From NCBI GenBank assembly GCA_963663025.1, contig OY760073.1, forward strand, positions 1,798,001-1,862,000: a stretch of 64,000 bases of DNA. Direction: 5' to 3'. Shown piece by piece: positions 1-10,927 of this stretch. The stretch comes from JAGWBF01 sp963663025. GTDB lineage: Bacteria; Chloroflexota; Dehalococcoidia; Lucifugimonadales; JAGWBF01. Position 1 is the stretch's first letter, and each line of letters starts with the position of its first letter. Below the pieces are notes generated by a model, which was given only the letters and a program-made list of their open reading frames with translations, searched no databases and had not been told where the DNA came from. A program made the translations under genes and the position numbers.

Positions 1-23
1 GATGTAGGGGCTAACTCTCTATT

Positions 24-56
24 CCGTCATTCCCGTGAAAACGGGAATCTACCCCT
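24..56. repeat. REP-like palindrome, 'TCATTCCCG' subtype
   Basis: An ATTCCCGT...ACGGGAAT dyad (29-48) sits directly at the stop codon of the gene to its right. A related copy (GTCATTCCCGTG...AACGGGAATCTA) lies near 38256-38283 and a diverged one near 18350. It belongs with the other short palindromes that fill the gaps of this window. Confidence 0.7.
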
Positions 57-363
57 GCCTTAGCACAATCAGACACAGCATCTCATTGATCTTCGCCTGC
101 CAGCCAGGGCCGCTGGACCGGAGATGGGCCGCCAAGTCCGCGTCCAACCGAAGTGCCACCCGTTCCTTCACCGGCGCCTTTTGTTTGCCCCGCTTACGCA
201 GGGAATGCTCTGATAGCTCTGGGTGCACCTCTAAAGCAGGCAGAGCGCGAGAGAACCATTCGTCGTCCAGTTCCGGGGCGTCGGGGTCCAACCTTATGCC
301 TTCGCTGATATCCTTTTCCTCTTCCGGTGTGGGACTGATGTGGCTTGTCTTAAGCTTGGGCAT
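49..363 (-). CDS. BrnA-like antitoxin, without a BrnT partner
   Basis: A 104-residue protein whose C-terminal half (VALRLDADLAAHLRSSGPGW, then INEMLCLIVLRQG) matches the ribbon-helix-helix end of the BrnA antitoxin family. The frame is open further upstream, but ATG 363 has an excellent ribosome binding site (GGGAGGAG) 6-7 bases before it, so I start there. BrnA normally follows brnT and both represses the operon and neutralises the BrnT RNase. Here the preceding gene (405-929) is an unrelated membrane protein, so the antitoxin is an orphan or has been recruited as a DNA-binding regulator. It is the last gene of a three-gene minus-strand run behind the methyltransferase-HNH gene. Family call is from motif recognition; the role is inference. 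Confidence 0.65.
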   Translation of the reverse strand: MPKLKTSHISPTPEEEKDISEGIRLDPDAPELDDEWFSRALPALEVHPELSEHSLRKRGKQKAPVKERVALRLDADLAAHLRSSGPGWQAKINEMLCLIVLRQG

Positions 364-404
364 ATTGTCTCTCCTCCCTGGAATTGGCCTTACGTAGGCT
401 CCAA

Positions 405-929
405 TTAAGGACTCTCCATTATCCCAGTCAAATAGGAATCGGAAACCAGAGGAGGAAGACCACCGATTACATATTTGTAAGGCACCCGTTTCCTCTTCTT
501 CCTCCACTGAATCCACCATGTCCGTGCCGGTATTTCGCAGATGAACTCAAGTGATGCCTTGGAGCAGGCAGGGTGGAATGAAATCGGCTCAAAGTCTGAT
601 GCGCCTTCAGGGTATTCGCAGAAATCCCGCCATTCGCTAGGGACCCAACTCCAACTGCCGTCATCCGCCTGAGACCATAGATTTTGCTGGAGGCACTTGC
701 TGGGATCGGACTCTACAACTTCAACCCTGACAATTTTCCACCCGATGCTGTTGTGGTCAGTCTCTAGGCGGAAGTGACAGTCTCCCCCCGATCCGTACAG
801 TCCTATTTTCGGAAGTTCGCTCTGCTCCCTAGCTTGTACGGTGGCACGATGATTGAGGTAGGCAAACAGGGCACTGATAGTCGCAGCAACGAGGGCCATT
901 AATGACACAAACAAAGTCCAATCCATCAT
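405..929 (-). CDS. Hypothetical membrane-anchored protein
   Basis: A 174-residue protein with one N-terminal hydrophobic segment (about residues 5-24, LFVSLMALVAATISALFAYL) and a soluble remainder rich in Trp and Cys. I do not recognise a domain. The start is 8 bases after the stop of the methyltransferase-HNH gene, and its stop is about 40 bases before the BrnA-like gene, so the three probably form one transcript. A single-pass membrane protein next to a restriction-type gene could be a defence accessory, but nothing in the sequence proves this. Confidence 0.6.
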   Translation of the reverse strand: MMDWTLFVSLMALVAATISALFAYLNHRATVQAREQSELPKIGLYGSGGDCHFRLETDHNSIGWKIVRVEVVESDPSKCLQQNLWSQADDGSWSWVPSEWRDFCEYPEGASDFEPISFHPACSKASLEFICEIPARTWWIQWRKKRKRVPYKYVIGGLPPLVSDSYLTGIMESP

Positions 930-937
930 TAACCCGT

Positions 938-2470
938 CTATCTTCTCCGACGACGGGATGTTTGCCCCCGTCCGTGTCGGATGTTACGTTCGTTGTCCTG
1001 AATCAAGTGTCCATTCTTCCGATTGAAGTCTTGCAACCCTGTAAGGGTCATTCTGTCCCGTTTCTCTTTGTTACATGGCGGGCACAATAAAGTGAGGTTG
1101 TCGTAAGCATCGTTTCCTCCATCGGATCGTGGCCTTATATGATCAACCTCCAACACCCTGGTGTCAAAGCTATAATTGTGCCCGCATCCTTGGCAAAACG
1201 GTCCAATGTCGGTAAGCAACCGACTATGCTGGGACCGCGGTGGTGGATAGCGCTTGCGACTCCCAATCGGAGTCTGCAAATGGAGCACCGCAGGCTCGCC
1301 GCTATCGGTGCGCTTCGGCGGAATAGATGTAAAGGTGATGTGGTTGAATGTCAGGATACGCTGGCCAGGTTGTATGTCCGCGGCCTCCGGCACTGCCAAG
1401 CCCTCTGATTCCAAACGGTTCAACACCATCTGATAAGCCTTGTCCCAGATATCCATACCCACCCATTGGCGCCCCAAGCGTTCGGCAGCCACAGGGGTTG
1501 TAGCACATCCACAGAAAGGGTCAAGCACTATGTCACCGGGATTGGACGATGCCTGAATGACGCGCTCGTACAGGGCCAAGGGCTTTTGCGTCGGAAAGCC
1601 AGCACCTTCTTTGGCTTGTGCAGAGACGTTGCCTATGTCCAGCCACAAGTTTGTGGGAGGTTGTCCCTCGGTCAAATATGTCTTCCTGTACGGCCTCCCT
1701 GAACTAGACCAAACCAATCTGCCTTCGGCATCCAATGCCTCTAGCTTTGGGCGTTCCATTCGCCAACCCCACTGAGGCGTGTACCCTTTATACTCGTAGG
1801 ACAGATTGGGCCTCGGCCCCATTGATGCTGTGCGGATGATTTCGTGGAGCCGGTACTTGCCTGTCTCGTCGCTATGCCGGTAGAAACTGGCTACGTAAGA
1901 GTCTTCATGAGAAATATGGACCGGGTGCCAAGTCTTCACGTTCGTCTTGGTGTAAAACAGAATCGTGTCTTTGACTTGCCCGAACCGCTTGGAGTCGCTG
2001 TGAGCGCTAGTACGCTTCCAAGTAATGTCGGCCTGAAAATTCCGCGGACCGAAAATGGCGTCCATCAAGGTCTTTAGGTAGTGTCCAGCCGTGGAGTCAC
2101 AGTGAAGATATATACTCCCGTCGTCCCTCAAGACTCGATGCATCTCCAAAAGCCGGACACCCATCCAGCAAAGGAAGGCCGCCATTCCATCGCCGTAGAC
2201 GTTCTTTGCAGTGGTGATCACTCTCCACACATCGGGGTTATCCCTCTGAATTCTGATAAGCCAATCGTCGTGAAGGTCATCCCTCCAGGACCACCTATCT
2301 TGGAAACTAGCCCCGGCAGCAAGAGAGTCCGGCGTAGCGTGGAAGTCCTTATTCTTGTTGAATGGGGGGTCAGTGGCTATAAGGTGAACCGTTCCGCTGT
2401 TCATGCCGCGAAGAAAGCCTAGGTTATCACCGTGAAAGAGGGTACGGTTGGCAAAGTTCGGTTCACTCAT
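938..2470 (-). CDS. DNA methyltransferase fused to HNH nuclease
   Basis: A 510-residue protein in two parts. Residues 1-360 are an amino-methyltransferase of the N4-cytosine/N6-adenine class: catalytic DPPF at 34-37 comes before the SAM-binding DPFCGCATT at 317-325, the beta-class order, and GFPTQKPLAL precedes the SAM motif as usual. Residues about 420-475 are an HNH/McrA-type nuclease with CQGC (426-429), EVDHIRP (441-447) and LLCPPCN (461-467), which keeps the zinc cysteines and the catalytic His. The tail is Arg-rich. A modification and a cutting activity in one chain would be a compact restriction-modification enzyme; in most single-chain systems the nuclease is PD-(D/E)XK rather than HNH. 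Start ATG 2470 has GGAGC in front. It is the first gene of a minus-strand run with the membrane protein and BrnA-like gene. Confidence 0.85.
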   Translation of the reverse strand: MSEPNFANRTLFHGDNLGFLRGMNSGTVHLIATDPPFNKNKDFHATPDSLAAGASFQDRWSWRDDLHDDWLIRIQRDNPDVWRVITTAKNVYGDGMAAFLCWMGVRLLEMHRVLRDDGSIYLHCDSTAGHYLKTLMDAIFGPRNFQADITWKRTSAHSDSKRFGQVKDTILFYTKTNVKTWHPVHISHEDSYVASFYRHSDETGKYRLHEIIRTASMGPRPNLSYEYKGYTPQWGWRMERPKLEALDAEGRLVWSSSGRPYRKTYLTEGQPPTNLWLDIGNVSAQAKEGAGFPTQKPLALYERVIQASSNPGDIVLDPFCGCATTPVAAERLGRQWVGMDIWDKAYQMVLNRLESEGLAVPEAADIQPGQRILTFNHITFTSIPPKRTDSGEPAVLHLQTPIGSRKRYPPPRSQHSRLLTDIGPFCQGCGHNYSFDTRVLEVDHIRPRSDGGNDAYDNLTLLCPPCNKEKRDRMTLTGLQDFNRKNGHLIQDNERNIRHGRGQTSRRRRR

Positions 2471-2630
2471 TCAAAGCTCCACATAGTTCACGAACAGTCA
2501 GTCTGTGGTGAGGCAATAACGCACTCATGATGGGGCCAAGTGCCGGGCTATATCTAGAGACAAGTGGCAACAATATGTTCTAGGGTTAACCCCGTACACC
2601 CATAAGTGTACCTAAGGCACCCTTGCTGCC

Positions 2631-3569
2631 TCAGCGCGACGGCACGGGCGCCAAGTCCACTCGGTTGTCCACGACCCGGTCCCAGGTGGCATCCTCAGCC
2701 ACAAGACCCCAGCTGAGCAGCCAGTCGTAGGTGTTCTGGAACAGCTCCTCGGGGTACGGCCTCGGCTCCACATAGCGCAGGCGGGGAAGGTGGAAGTCGA
2801 AGGCATCCAGCTTGGGGAAGTCGGGGGTGTCGGGCAGCTCGTTGATCTCATCAACCAGATAGGGCACAGCGTAACGGCGCCGGTCGCTGTTGATCAGCTT
2901 GACCGCCTTCACCAGCGCCCGGTTGATGGCGTCGAACTCGTCCTGCTCCATCTGGTCGTTGGCGATGTCGGCGCCCAGGAAGTGACCCTCGCACAGGTTC
3001 TGCCACCCCGCCTTGTCGGAGAAGCTGATCCACGGCTCCTGGAACACAGCAGCGGTGATCTTGCCCGAGCGGACCGCCTCGTAGCGGCTGCGGGGACCGC
3101 CCACGTGCACCACCTTGATCTGGTCCCTGGGCAGGAAACCCTCCAGGAGGCGCAGGGCGATGTAGTGGGAGCTGGCGAAGAAGGTCACGCCGACGGGTTC
3201 GTTAGCCAGACCTCCAGGGTGGACGATGGGAGAATCGGGGGGGACGTATATGGCTTGGCTGGCAACGGCCGGCCTCAGTCCTACAATCTTGCCATCCCGC
3301 TTGCTTTCATAGGCCCGACGGACCTGGCCTTCCTCTCAAGCGCGGTAGATGCAGACCTTGCCTTCTTCGAAGGCATCATGGCCCACGATGGCGTGGACTT
3401 CTTCGGGGTCTTCGATGGGTTCTTCGGCGCTGATATCGTTGGCGGTGGACCAGAACAGGTTGACGTCCAAGCCCTCCTCGGCGAAGAGCCCCTCATCCCT
3501 GGCTACCAGCCAGGGGATGCTGAAGATGACCCCGCTGACCTCGGCATCTACCTTCTTCAAAGCTGTCAT
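2631..3569 (-). pseudogene. NMT1/THI5-type substrate-binding protein, in-frame TGA
   Basis: Two open segments, 3569-3336 and about 3335-2631, lie in the same frame, separated only by a TGA at 3336-3338. Read through, they give one protein of about 312 residues typical of ABC-transporter binding proteins of the NMT1/THI5 type: SIPWLVARDEGLFAEEGLDV near the N-terminus, HDAFEEGKVCIYRA just before the stop, then VTFFASSHYIALRLLEGF and AAVFQEPWISFSDKAGW. No signal peptide is visible at ATG 3569. No ABC permease or ATPase genes are nearby. The interruption could be a recent nonsense mutation, an assembly error or, least likely, recoding. I call it a disrupted gene. Confidence 0.7.
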
Positions 3570-3771
3570 GCTAGCATTTGCTCCCGTGGATACTAACGGA
3601 TTTCACAGGCCAGTTAACCATGAGACGGAAGGACAGGTCAAGGTGAGATCCCTGGGGATCGAGGGATAGAATAGATCATGGCTCCGGCCGATGGGAACTT
3701 TTTGTTGGATGGCGTCGTCCTGATGCCAGGAGGAGCTGAGAGATCAACGCTTTGCGAGGGGGTAAACGGAC

Positions 3772-4569
3772 ATGATAAGAACGATGCTGGTGCTTGTGAC
3801 CCTATTGGCAATGGTGGGACTTGCTGCTGCCTGTGCCTCTGAGACAGACGGGACCGGAACGGGAGAGAACGGAACCGGCCTCACCAGCCAGGTCCCCATC
3901 AGAATAGAAGGCCTGGACCCGTCGGGCATACAGGTGTGGGGAAGGGGAACGGTGGCGATAAATCCGGACATGGCCCTCCTGAGCTTGGGGGTCGAATCCA
4001 GGGCCGACAGCGTTGAGGCCGCCCGCAGGGAGGCAGCCTCCTCCATGAACGCCATACTGGAGGCTCTCAGGGCCAGGGGCATTCCCGACGACGATGTCCA
4101 GACCAGCAACTTCAACATATCGCCGGAGTACTCCTACCAGGAGACATTCATCGACAGCGCCAGGCGGAACGAGCGGGTGCTGGTAGGCTACCTGGTAACC
4201 AACATGGTCAACGTCCGCATCGGCGATCTGAATATTGTGGGGGCAACGGTGGATGATGTGGCTCAGGCCGGGGGAGATTCCACCCGTATCCAGAACCTGC
4301 GGTTTTCATTGGAGGACCCGTCGGATGCCCAGGAGCGGGCCAGGGAACTGGCGGTCATGGATGCCATAGACAAGGCGGACCAGCTGGCAGCCGTGGCCGG
4401 GGTGTCCAGGGGCAGTCTCATGTCCATCAACGAGAGCTTTGGCGGTGTCCCGATAGCGCGCCAGTTCCAAGCCGAAGCCCTGGCGGATTTCGGGTCCACG
4501 CCCATAGCAGCAGGGGAGCTGGAGATCTCCATAGACATCCATGCGGTCTTCGCCATAGACAGCCAGTAG
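3772..4569 (+). CDS. SIMPL-domain (DUF541) lipoprotein
   Basis: A 265-residue secreted protein. The N-terminus is a lipoprotein signal ending in LAAAC (Cys21), followed by a Gly/Thr-rich spacer. The rest matches the SIMPL/DUF541 family: IQVWGRGTVAINPDMALLSLGVESRADSVEAA at the start of the domain, DVQTSNFNISPEYSY in the middle and ARELAVMDAIDKADQLAAVAGV near the end. SIMPL proteins are envelope proteins of poorly defined role, sometimes linked to oxidative stress. The length fits the family. GAGGGGGT about 8 bases before ATG supports the start. A strong hairpin terminator follows, so it is probably a single-gene unit. Confidence 0.85.
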   Translation: MIRTMLVLVTLLAMVGLAAACASETDGTGTGENGTGLTSQVPIRIEGLDPSGIQVWGRGTVAINPDMALLSLGVESRADSVEAARREAASSMNAILEALRARGIPDDDVQTSNFNISPEYSYQETFIDSARRNERVLVGYLVTNMVNVRIGDLNIVGATVDDVAQAGGDSTRIQNLRFSLEDPSDAQERARELAVMDAIDKADQLAAVAGVSRGSLMSINESFGGVPIARQFQAEALADFGSTPIAAGELEISIDIHAVFAIDSQ

Positions 4570-4594
4570 GGAACGCCTGCGCATAAACGCAAGG

Positions 4595-4621
4595 AAGGCG
4601 CCGGTTTATCGGCGCCTTTTT
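4595..4621 (+). terminator. Rho-independent terminator after the SIMPL gene
   Basis: AAGGCGCC...GGCGCCTT stem with an 8-base loop followed by TTTTT, 25 bases after the SIMPL stop codon. Confidence 0.9.
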
Positions 4622-4665
4622 CATTGGAGACTCTAACCAACGACCTGCGGATCATTTATTATGGG

Positions 4666-4938
4666 TCAAGTCCATCGATAAATCTGGCTGCGCTGACCGA
4701 CCCTTAACACCAGAACTTCCTGGACATCGTACTGGATGTCGCAGATGATGCGGCAGTCACCAACCCGATAGCGCCAAAGCCCGCTGAACGTACCGGTTAA
4801 GGCCCGCCCTCTCTCCCTAGGATCATTCAAAACCGCGACACGCTGGCTCATGTAGTCCACTATTCGCCGAGCTATGGGCTTGTCCATTCTTTGCAGTTGA
4901 TCTAGGGCTGAATCGGAGTAACTAATCGTCCAATTCAA
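4666..4938 (-). CDS. RelE/ParE-family toxin
   Basis: A 90-residue protein with the compact RelE/ParE fold signature: WTISYSDSALDQLQRMDKPIARRI at the N-terminus, then GTFSGLWRYRVGDCRIICDI, where the central Arg residues of the family lie, and a C-terminal strand VLVLRVGQRSQIY. RelE-type members cleave mRNA on the ribosome and ParE-type members poison gyrase; the sequence alone does not separate them, though LTGTFSGLWRYRVGDCRI is closer to RelE. It overlaps its antitoxin by 17 bases, the usual arrangement for co-translation. No palindrome-type repeats are close by. Confidence 0.85.
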   Translation of the reverse strand: MNWTISYSDSALDQLQRMDKPIARRIVDYMSQRVAVLNDPRERGRALTGTFSGLWRYRVGDCRIICDIQYDVQEVLVLRVGQRSQIYRWT

Positions 4939-5149
4939 GTTTGGCGCGAACCTGTTCAGTCGAGTGCACGGGTTCTGATCCCTGACGTACGCGTTGCAAG
5001 ACTTCGGCAGCTAGATAATGGTCTTCTACGTCCTCAATCCCGCTCTCTATGATCTGCTTCAGGAGAGAAGCCTTGGTGTGGCCCGTCTTGTTTGCCAGGA
5101 AATCGAGACGTTGCTCAGTTTCGGGGCTTAGCCAGACTGATGTGGCCAT
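4922..5149 (-). CDS. RelB/CopG-type antitoxin
   Basis: A 75-residue protein starting MATSVWLSPETEQRLDFLANKTGHTKASLLKQIIE, the ribbon-helix-helix DNA-binding half found in small CopG/RelB-like antitoxins. The acidic C-terminal half (DVEDHYLAAEVLQRV...LELDD) would wrap the toxin. It precedes and overlaps the RelE/ParE toxin, and by family behaviour should autoregulate the pair. Confidence 0.85.
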   Translation of the reverse strand: MATSVWLSPETEQRLDFLANKTGHTKASLLKQIIESGIEDVEDHYLAAEVLQRVRQGSEPVHSTEQVRAKLELDD

Positions 5150-5246
5150 AACGTACTCTCTCCACGCATCGAATAGTTGTGTTCATCGTATCACTTGATG
5201 ATAACCTTCGTCAGCCTTCCAACTCTGAAAGGCTGAAGTAAACCAG

Positions 5247-5274
5247 AAGGGACCTTGATTTCTCAAGGTCCCTT
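5247..5274 (-). terminator. Terminator of the 23S-tRNA unit
   Basis: A perfect 12-bp stem (AAGGGACCTTGA / TCAAGGTCCCTT) with a 4-base loop, 16 bases beyond the tRNA 3' end on the minus strand. The T-run after it is poor (TTCTGGTTT), but the stem is strong. Confidence 0.8.
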
Positions 5275-5289
5275 GATGTGCAGATTTAT

Positions 5290-5364
5290 TGGTAGCGGGG
5301 GTTGGACTCGAACCAACGACCTTCGGGTTATGAGCCCGACGAGCTGCCACTGCTCCACCCCGCG
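5290..5364 (-). tRNA. Initiator tRNA-fMet (CAT)
   Basis: Cloverleaf with CAT anticodon flanked by the three G-C pairs of initiator tRNAs (GGG CTCATAA CCC). The first acceptor position is C opposite T, unpaired as required for initiators, and the CCA end is encoded. It lies about 50 bases after the 23S 3' end and before a strong terminator, so it is co-transcribed with 23S. Confidence 0.95.
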
Positions 5365-5412
5365 TCGGAGATGAAGAGAACAGGGGATGTATCGGTTTAG
5401 AGTTCTTAGCGT

Positions 5413-8464
<3,052 letters not shown>

Positions 8465-8508
8465 TACGCTAGGAACTCTAAACCTAGATGTATCCCCTAT
8501 TCTCTTTT
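8465..8508 (-). other. 5' strand of the 23S processing stem
   Basis: Leader bases just before 23S (GGTTTAGAGTTCCTAGCGTAGG and AGAGAATAGGGGAT on the minus strand) pair with the trailer at 5368-5412 (CCTACGCTAAGAACTCTAAACC and ATCCCCTGTTCTCT). This long helix brings the two ends of 23S together, as in RNase III processing stems. A separate GGCGGCT...AGCCGCC hairpin stands in the leader at about 8521-8549. Confidence 0.85.
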
Positions 8509-8617
8509 TAACGTGCGAAACGGCGGCTGGGACACTCCCAAGCCGCCGCCTAGGTGATCCCAGCTTGTATTTATCGTCAGATTTCGGTCATATCCGAACC
8601 TTGATGATGTTCAAGAT

Positions 8618-8646
8618 ATTATAGGGATACCCCATTTCCGTGTCAA
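8618..8646 (-). promoter_or_regulatory. Sigma70-type promoter of the 23S unit
   Basis: On the minus strand TTGACA (8646-8641) and TATAAT (8623-8618) are separated by exactly 17 bases: a consensus promoter. The -35 box overlaps the stop codon of the btpA-like gene. Confidence 0.9.
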
Positions 8647-9455
8647 GGGTTATTTCGGGCTTCCGCGAACCTCTGAGACAAGGCCGCCACCCGCGAAACA
8701 TCTACCGGGTTGTGGATACGCCCGTCCACCTTCAGGCTAGTCCCCACGATAGCCCCATCGGCCACCGCCAGGAATCCGGAGGCGTTCCCTTCATCCAGCC
8801 CACTGCCTACCAAGACAGGGACATCGGGGACTGCCCTCTTCACCTCTTCCAAGTCATGCAGGGAAGCCTCCTCACCGGTGGCGTCTCCCGATACGATAAG
8901 AAGGTCGGCCAAGCTTCTCTCCACCGTCTCCCTTGCCAGGTAGCTGAGATCGGTTGTCCCCAAGGGTGTCGCGTGCTTCACAAGCAGGTCGGCAAATATC
9001 TTAACCTGGTCTTCGGCGCCCATGGCCTTGCGATAACGCAGGGTCTCGTGGGCATTCCCCTCGATCACACCTTCGTCGGCGGCCATCACCCCATGATGCA
9101 CGTTGATCCTGATGAACCGGCATCCCGTTGCCACGGCCACAGCAACGGCCGAAACTGGATCGTTGCGCAGCACGTTTATGCCTATGGGGAGGTCCACCTC
9201 TTCCTGCACCGCCTTAGCTGCCACGGTCATGGCGGCCACCGTGTGAGATCCCACGCTGCCAGGCACATAGGGCACATCGCCATAGTTCTCGACGATCAGA
9301 CCGTGGACGCCCCCTTCGGCCAAAGACCGGGCATCCCTTTTTGCCCACTCCAGCACACTATCCAGATCGCCTCTCCAGCGGGGCGAACCCGGCAGAGGAG
9401 GTAGATGGACCACCCCGATGAAAGCCTTGGTCGTGCCGAACAGGTCCTGAAGCAT
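8643..9455 (-). CDS. BtpA/SgcQ-family protein
   Basis: A 270-residue protein of the BtpA family, TIM-barrel-like: FIGVVHLPPLPGSPRWRG at the N-terminus, HGLIVENYGDVPY, then FIRINVHHGVMAADEGVIEG and VLVGSGLDEGNASGFLAVADGAIVGTSLKVDGRIHNPVD near the end. BtpA was linked to photosystem I stability in cyanobacteria and SgcQ to sugar metabolism; in non-photosynthetic bacteria the reaction is unknown. It begins 6 bases after the jag stop and is probably the last gene of the rpmH operon. Its stop codon lies inside the -35 box of the 23S promoter. Confidence 0.85.
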   Translation of the reverse strand: MLQDLFGTTKAFIGVVHLPPLPGSPRWRGDLDSVLEWAKRDARSLAEGGVHGLIVENYGDVPYVPGSVGSHTVAAMTVAAKAVQEEVDLPIGINVLRNDPVSAVAVAVATGCRFIRINVHHGVMAADEGVIEGNAHETLRYRKAMGAEDQVKIFADLLVKHATPLGTTDLSYLARETVERSLADLLIVSGDATGEEASLHDLEEVKRAVPDVPVLVGSGLDEGNASGFLAVADGAIVGTSLKVDGRIHNPVDVSRVAALSQRFAEARNNP

Positions 9456-9461
9456 GGGCCC

Positions 9462-10121
9462 TCAGCTTTGCTTGGGGGTGATGGTCACTCGACGCCCATC
9501 GCCCACGCCGCTGCTCTCGGTGGTGACCCTGGGGTGCTCCGCAAGAGCAACGTGGATCACCCGCCTTTCGGCAGCCTGCATAGGCTCCAGGGGTATTGCC
9601 TTGCCCGATTGGGCCACCCGGTCAGCCACGCGGTAGGCCAGCTCCCGCAGGGAGTTGTGGCGCCTCTCCCTGTAGCGTTCTATATCCAGAACAACCCTCA
9701 CCGACTCCTGCTGCATCCGCTTTCGCACCAAGGTGTTCACCAGGAACTGCAGCGCCCGCAGGGTCTCCCCCTGGCGGCCTATGAGCAGTCCGGAGTCCTC
9801 GCCTGTGATGTCCACGATGGGGCCGCCGGTGTCGGGGTCCCTAGCCACCCTCAGGGTAGCCAGCGTGCGAGCGCCGGCGGTGGACAGCAGCTTGTTCACC
9901 ACCTCCATAGCGGTGGAAGCTGCATGTTCCGAAGGGGGAAGCTTCCTTACCCTTACCCGGGCGGGCTCAGAGCCTATGCCAAGAAAGCCCTGCTTACCTT
10001 GGCTTAGGACCTCTATTTCGGCTTCTTCCCGGCTTGCGTCGAGCTCTTTCAGGGCCATCTCGACGGCTTCTTCGACGGTTTTTGCGGACCGGTCCACCTG
10101 TTCCATCTCCATCGCTTTCAT
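9462..10121 (-). CDS. jag: Jag/KhpB RNA-binding protein (Jag_N-KH-R3H)
   Basis: A 219-residue protein in the classic order: Jag_N (residues about 8-55, VDRSAKTVEEAVEMALKELD and EVLSQGKQGFLGIG), KH domain (about 75-150, ITGEDSGLLIGRQGETLRALQFLVN) and R3H (about 155-215, with RERRH). It binds RNA and is usually encoded after yidC. The Jag_N domain starts almost at the first Met, so a later start would delete it. This makes the 128-base overlap with the 3' end of yidC genuine. The alternative Met at residue 4 changes the overlap by only 9 bases. Confidence 0.9.
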   Translation of the reverse strand: MKAMEMEQVDRSAKTVEEAVEMALKELDASREEAEIEVLSQGKQGFLGIGSEPARVRVRKLPPSEHAASTAMEVVNKLLSTAGARTLATLRVARDPDTGGPIVDITGEDSGLLIGRQGETLRALQFLVNTLVRKRMQQESVRVVLDIERYRERRHNSLRELAYRVADRVAQSGKAIPLEPMQAAERRVIHVALAEHPRVTTESSGVGDGRRVTITPKQS

Positions 10122-10914
10122 TCTCCTCCGATTCCTCCTCCGAAGCCGCCTTCAATATAGGCTGGGGCTGGGCCTGGGGGGCATCTTTCGCAAATAAGGG
10201 GCCCCAATCGCCGGTTATGAAGTACTGGATGAGCACGCCGGCTACGTTTGACACTGTCCAGTACACCGCCAGACCACTGGGGAAGGTGAGGGTGATGAAC
10301 CCAAGCATGATGGGCATCATCCACAACATCATCTTGTTGGTCTGGGCCTGCCGCGGGTCCGCCGACGGGGTCATGGTCATCTTCTGCTGCAGCCAGGTCG
10401 AGGCGCCCACCAGGACGGGAAGCACTATGTTGGTGGGATCGGGGGCAGCCAGATCCAGCCACAGGAAGTCCGGGTTCAGCGGTATGGCCACGTCGGAGAA
10501 CGGGTTCCAAGAGTAGAGCCTCTGGGCAAGTCCGACCAGATCGTCGGGATTGGTGCCCAAGCTCTTGATCAACACCCTGAACAAGGCCACCCAGACCAGC
10601 ATCTGGATGACTAACGGCCCCAGGCATCCCAGGGGGTTGACCCCTGCCTCCCGCCACATAGCCTGCATGGCCCTGGTACGCTCCCCAGGATCCTTGATCT
10701 CCTGGATCTGCTTCATCCTGGGCTGCATCTCCGACATCGCCCGCATCTGCTTGATCTGCCGGACATGCAGAGGAAGGGTGACGACCCGGACGATTATGGT
10801 GAACACGATGATGGCCAGCCCGAAGTTGCTGAACAGCAGGCTGTACAACATGACGATGATATTCAGCATCGGGTTGATCAGCAGATTGTCGAAGAAGAAC
10901 CCTATCGCATCCAA
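9994..10914 (-). CDS. yidC: YidC/Oxa1 membrane protein insertase
   Basis: A 306-residue insertase of the short Gram-positive-like type without the large periplasmic domain. Visible features: N-terminal membrane segment with FGLAIIVFTIIVRVVTLPLHVRQ, the cytoplasmic loop KQMRAMSEMQPRMKQIQ, then GCLGPLVIQMLVWVALFRVL and the later segments MMLWMMPIMLGFITLTFPSGLAVYW. It inserts proteins into the membrane alone or with Sec. The C-terminal tail (about residues 255-306) is strongly basic (RKNRRRSRRD...), as in ribosome-binding Oxa1 tails, and is encoded within the overlap with jag. Preceded by the propeller lipoprotein gene with a 13-base gap. Confidence 0.93.
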   Translation of the reverse strand: MDAIGFFFDNLLINPMLNIIVMLYSLLFSNFGLAIIVFTIIVRVVTLPLHVRQIKQMRAMSEMQPRMKQIQEIKDPGERTRAMQAMWREAGVNPLGCLGPLVIQMLVWVALFRVLIKSLGTNPDDLVGLAQRLYSWNPFSDVAIPLNPDFLWLDLAAPDPTNIVLPVLVGASTWLQQKMTMTPSADPRQAQTNKMMLWMMPIMLGFITLTFPSGLAVYWTVSNVAGVLIQYFITGDWGPLFAKDAPQAQPQPILKAASEEESEENESDGDGTGGPVRKNRRRSRRDGPERARRKPGRSRNRGPKPR

Positions 10915-10927
10915 GGAACCACCGTCG

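Noticed and set aside
3300..3345. Selenocysteine TGA in the binding-protein gene
   Set aside because: The hairpin after the TGA starts too close and no sel genes are visible; kept only as a low-rank possibility.
5365..5412. 5S rRNA after 23S
   Set aside because: Only 48 bases lie between 23S and the tRNA, and they form the processing stem.
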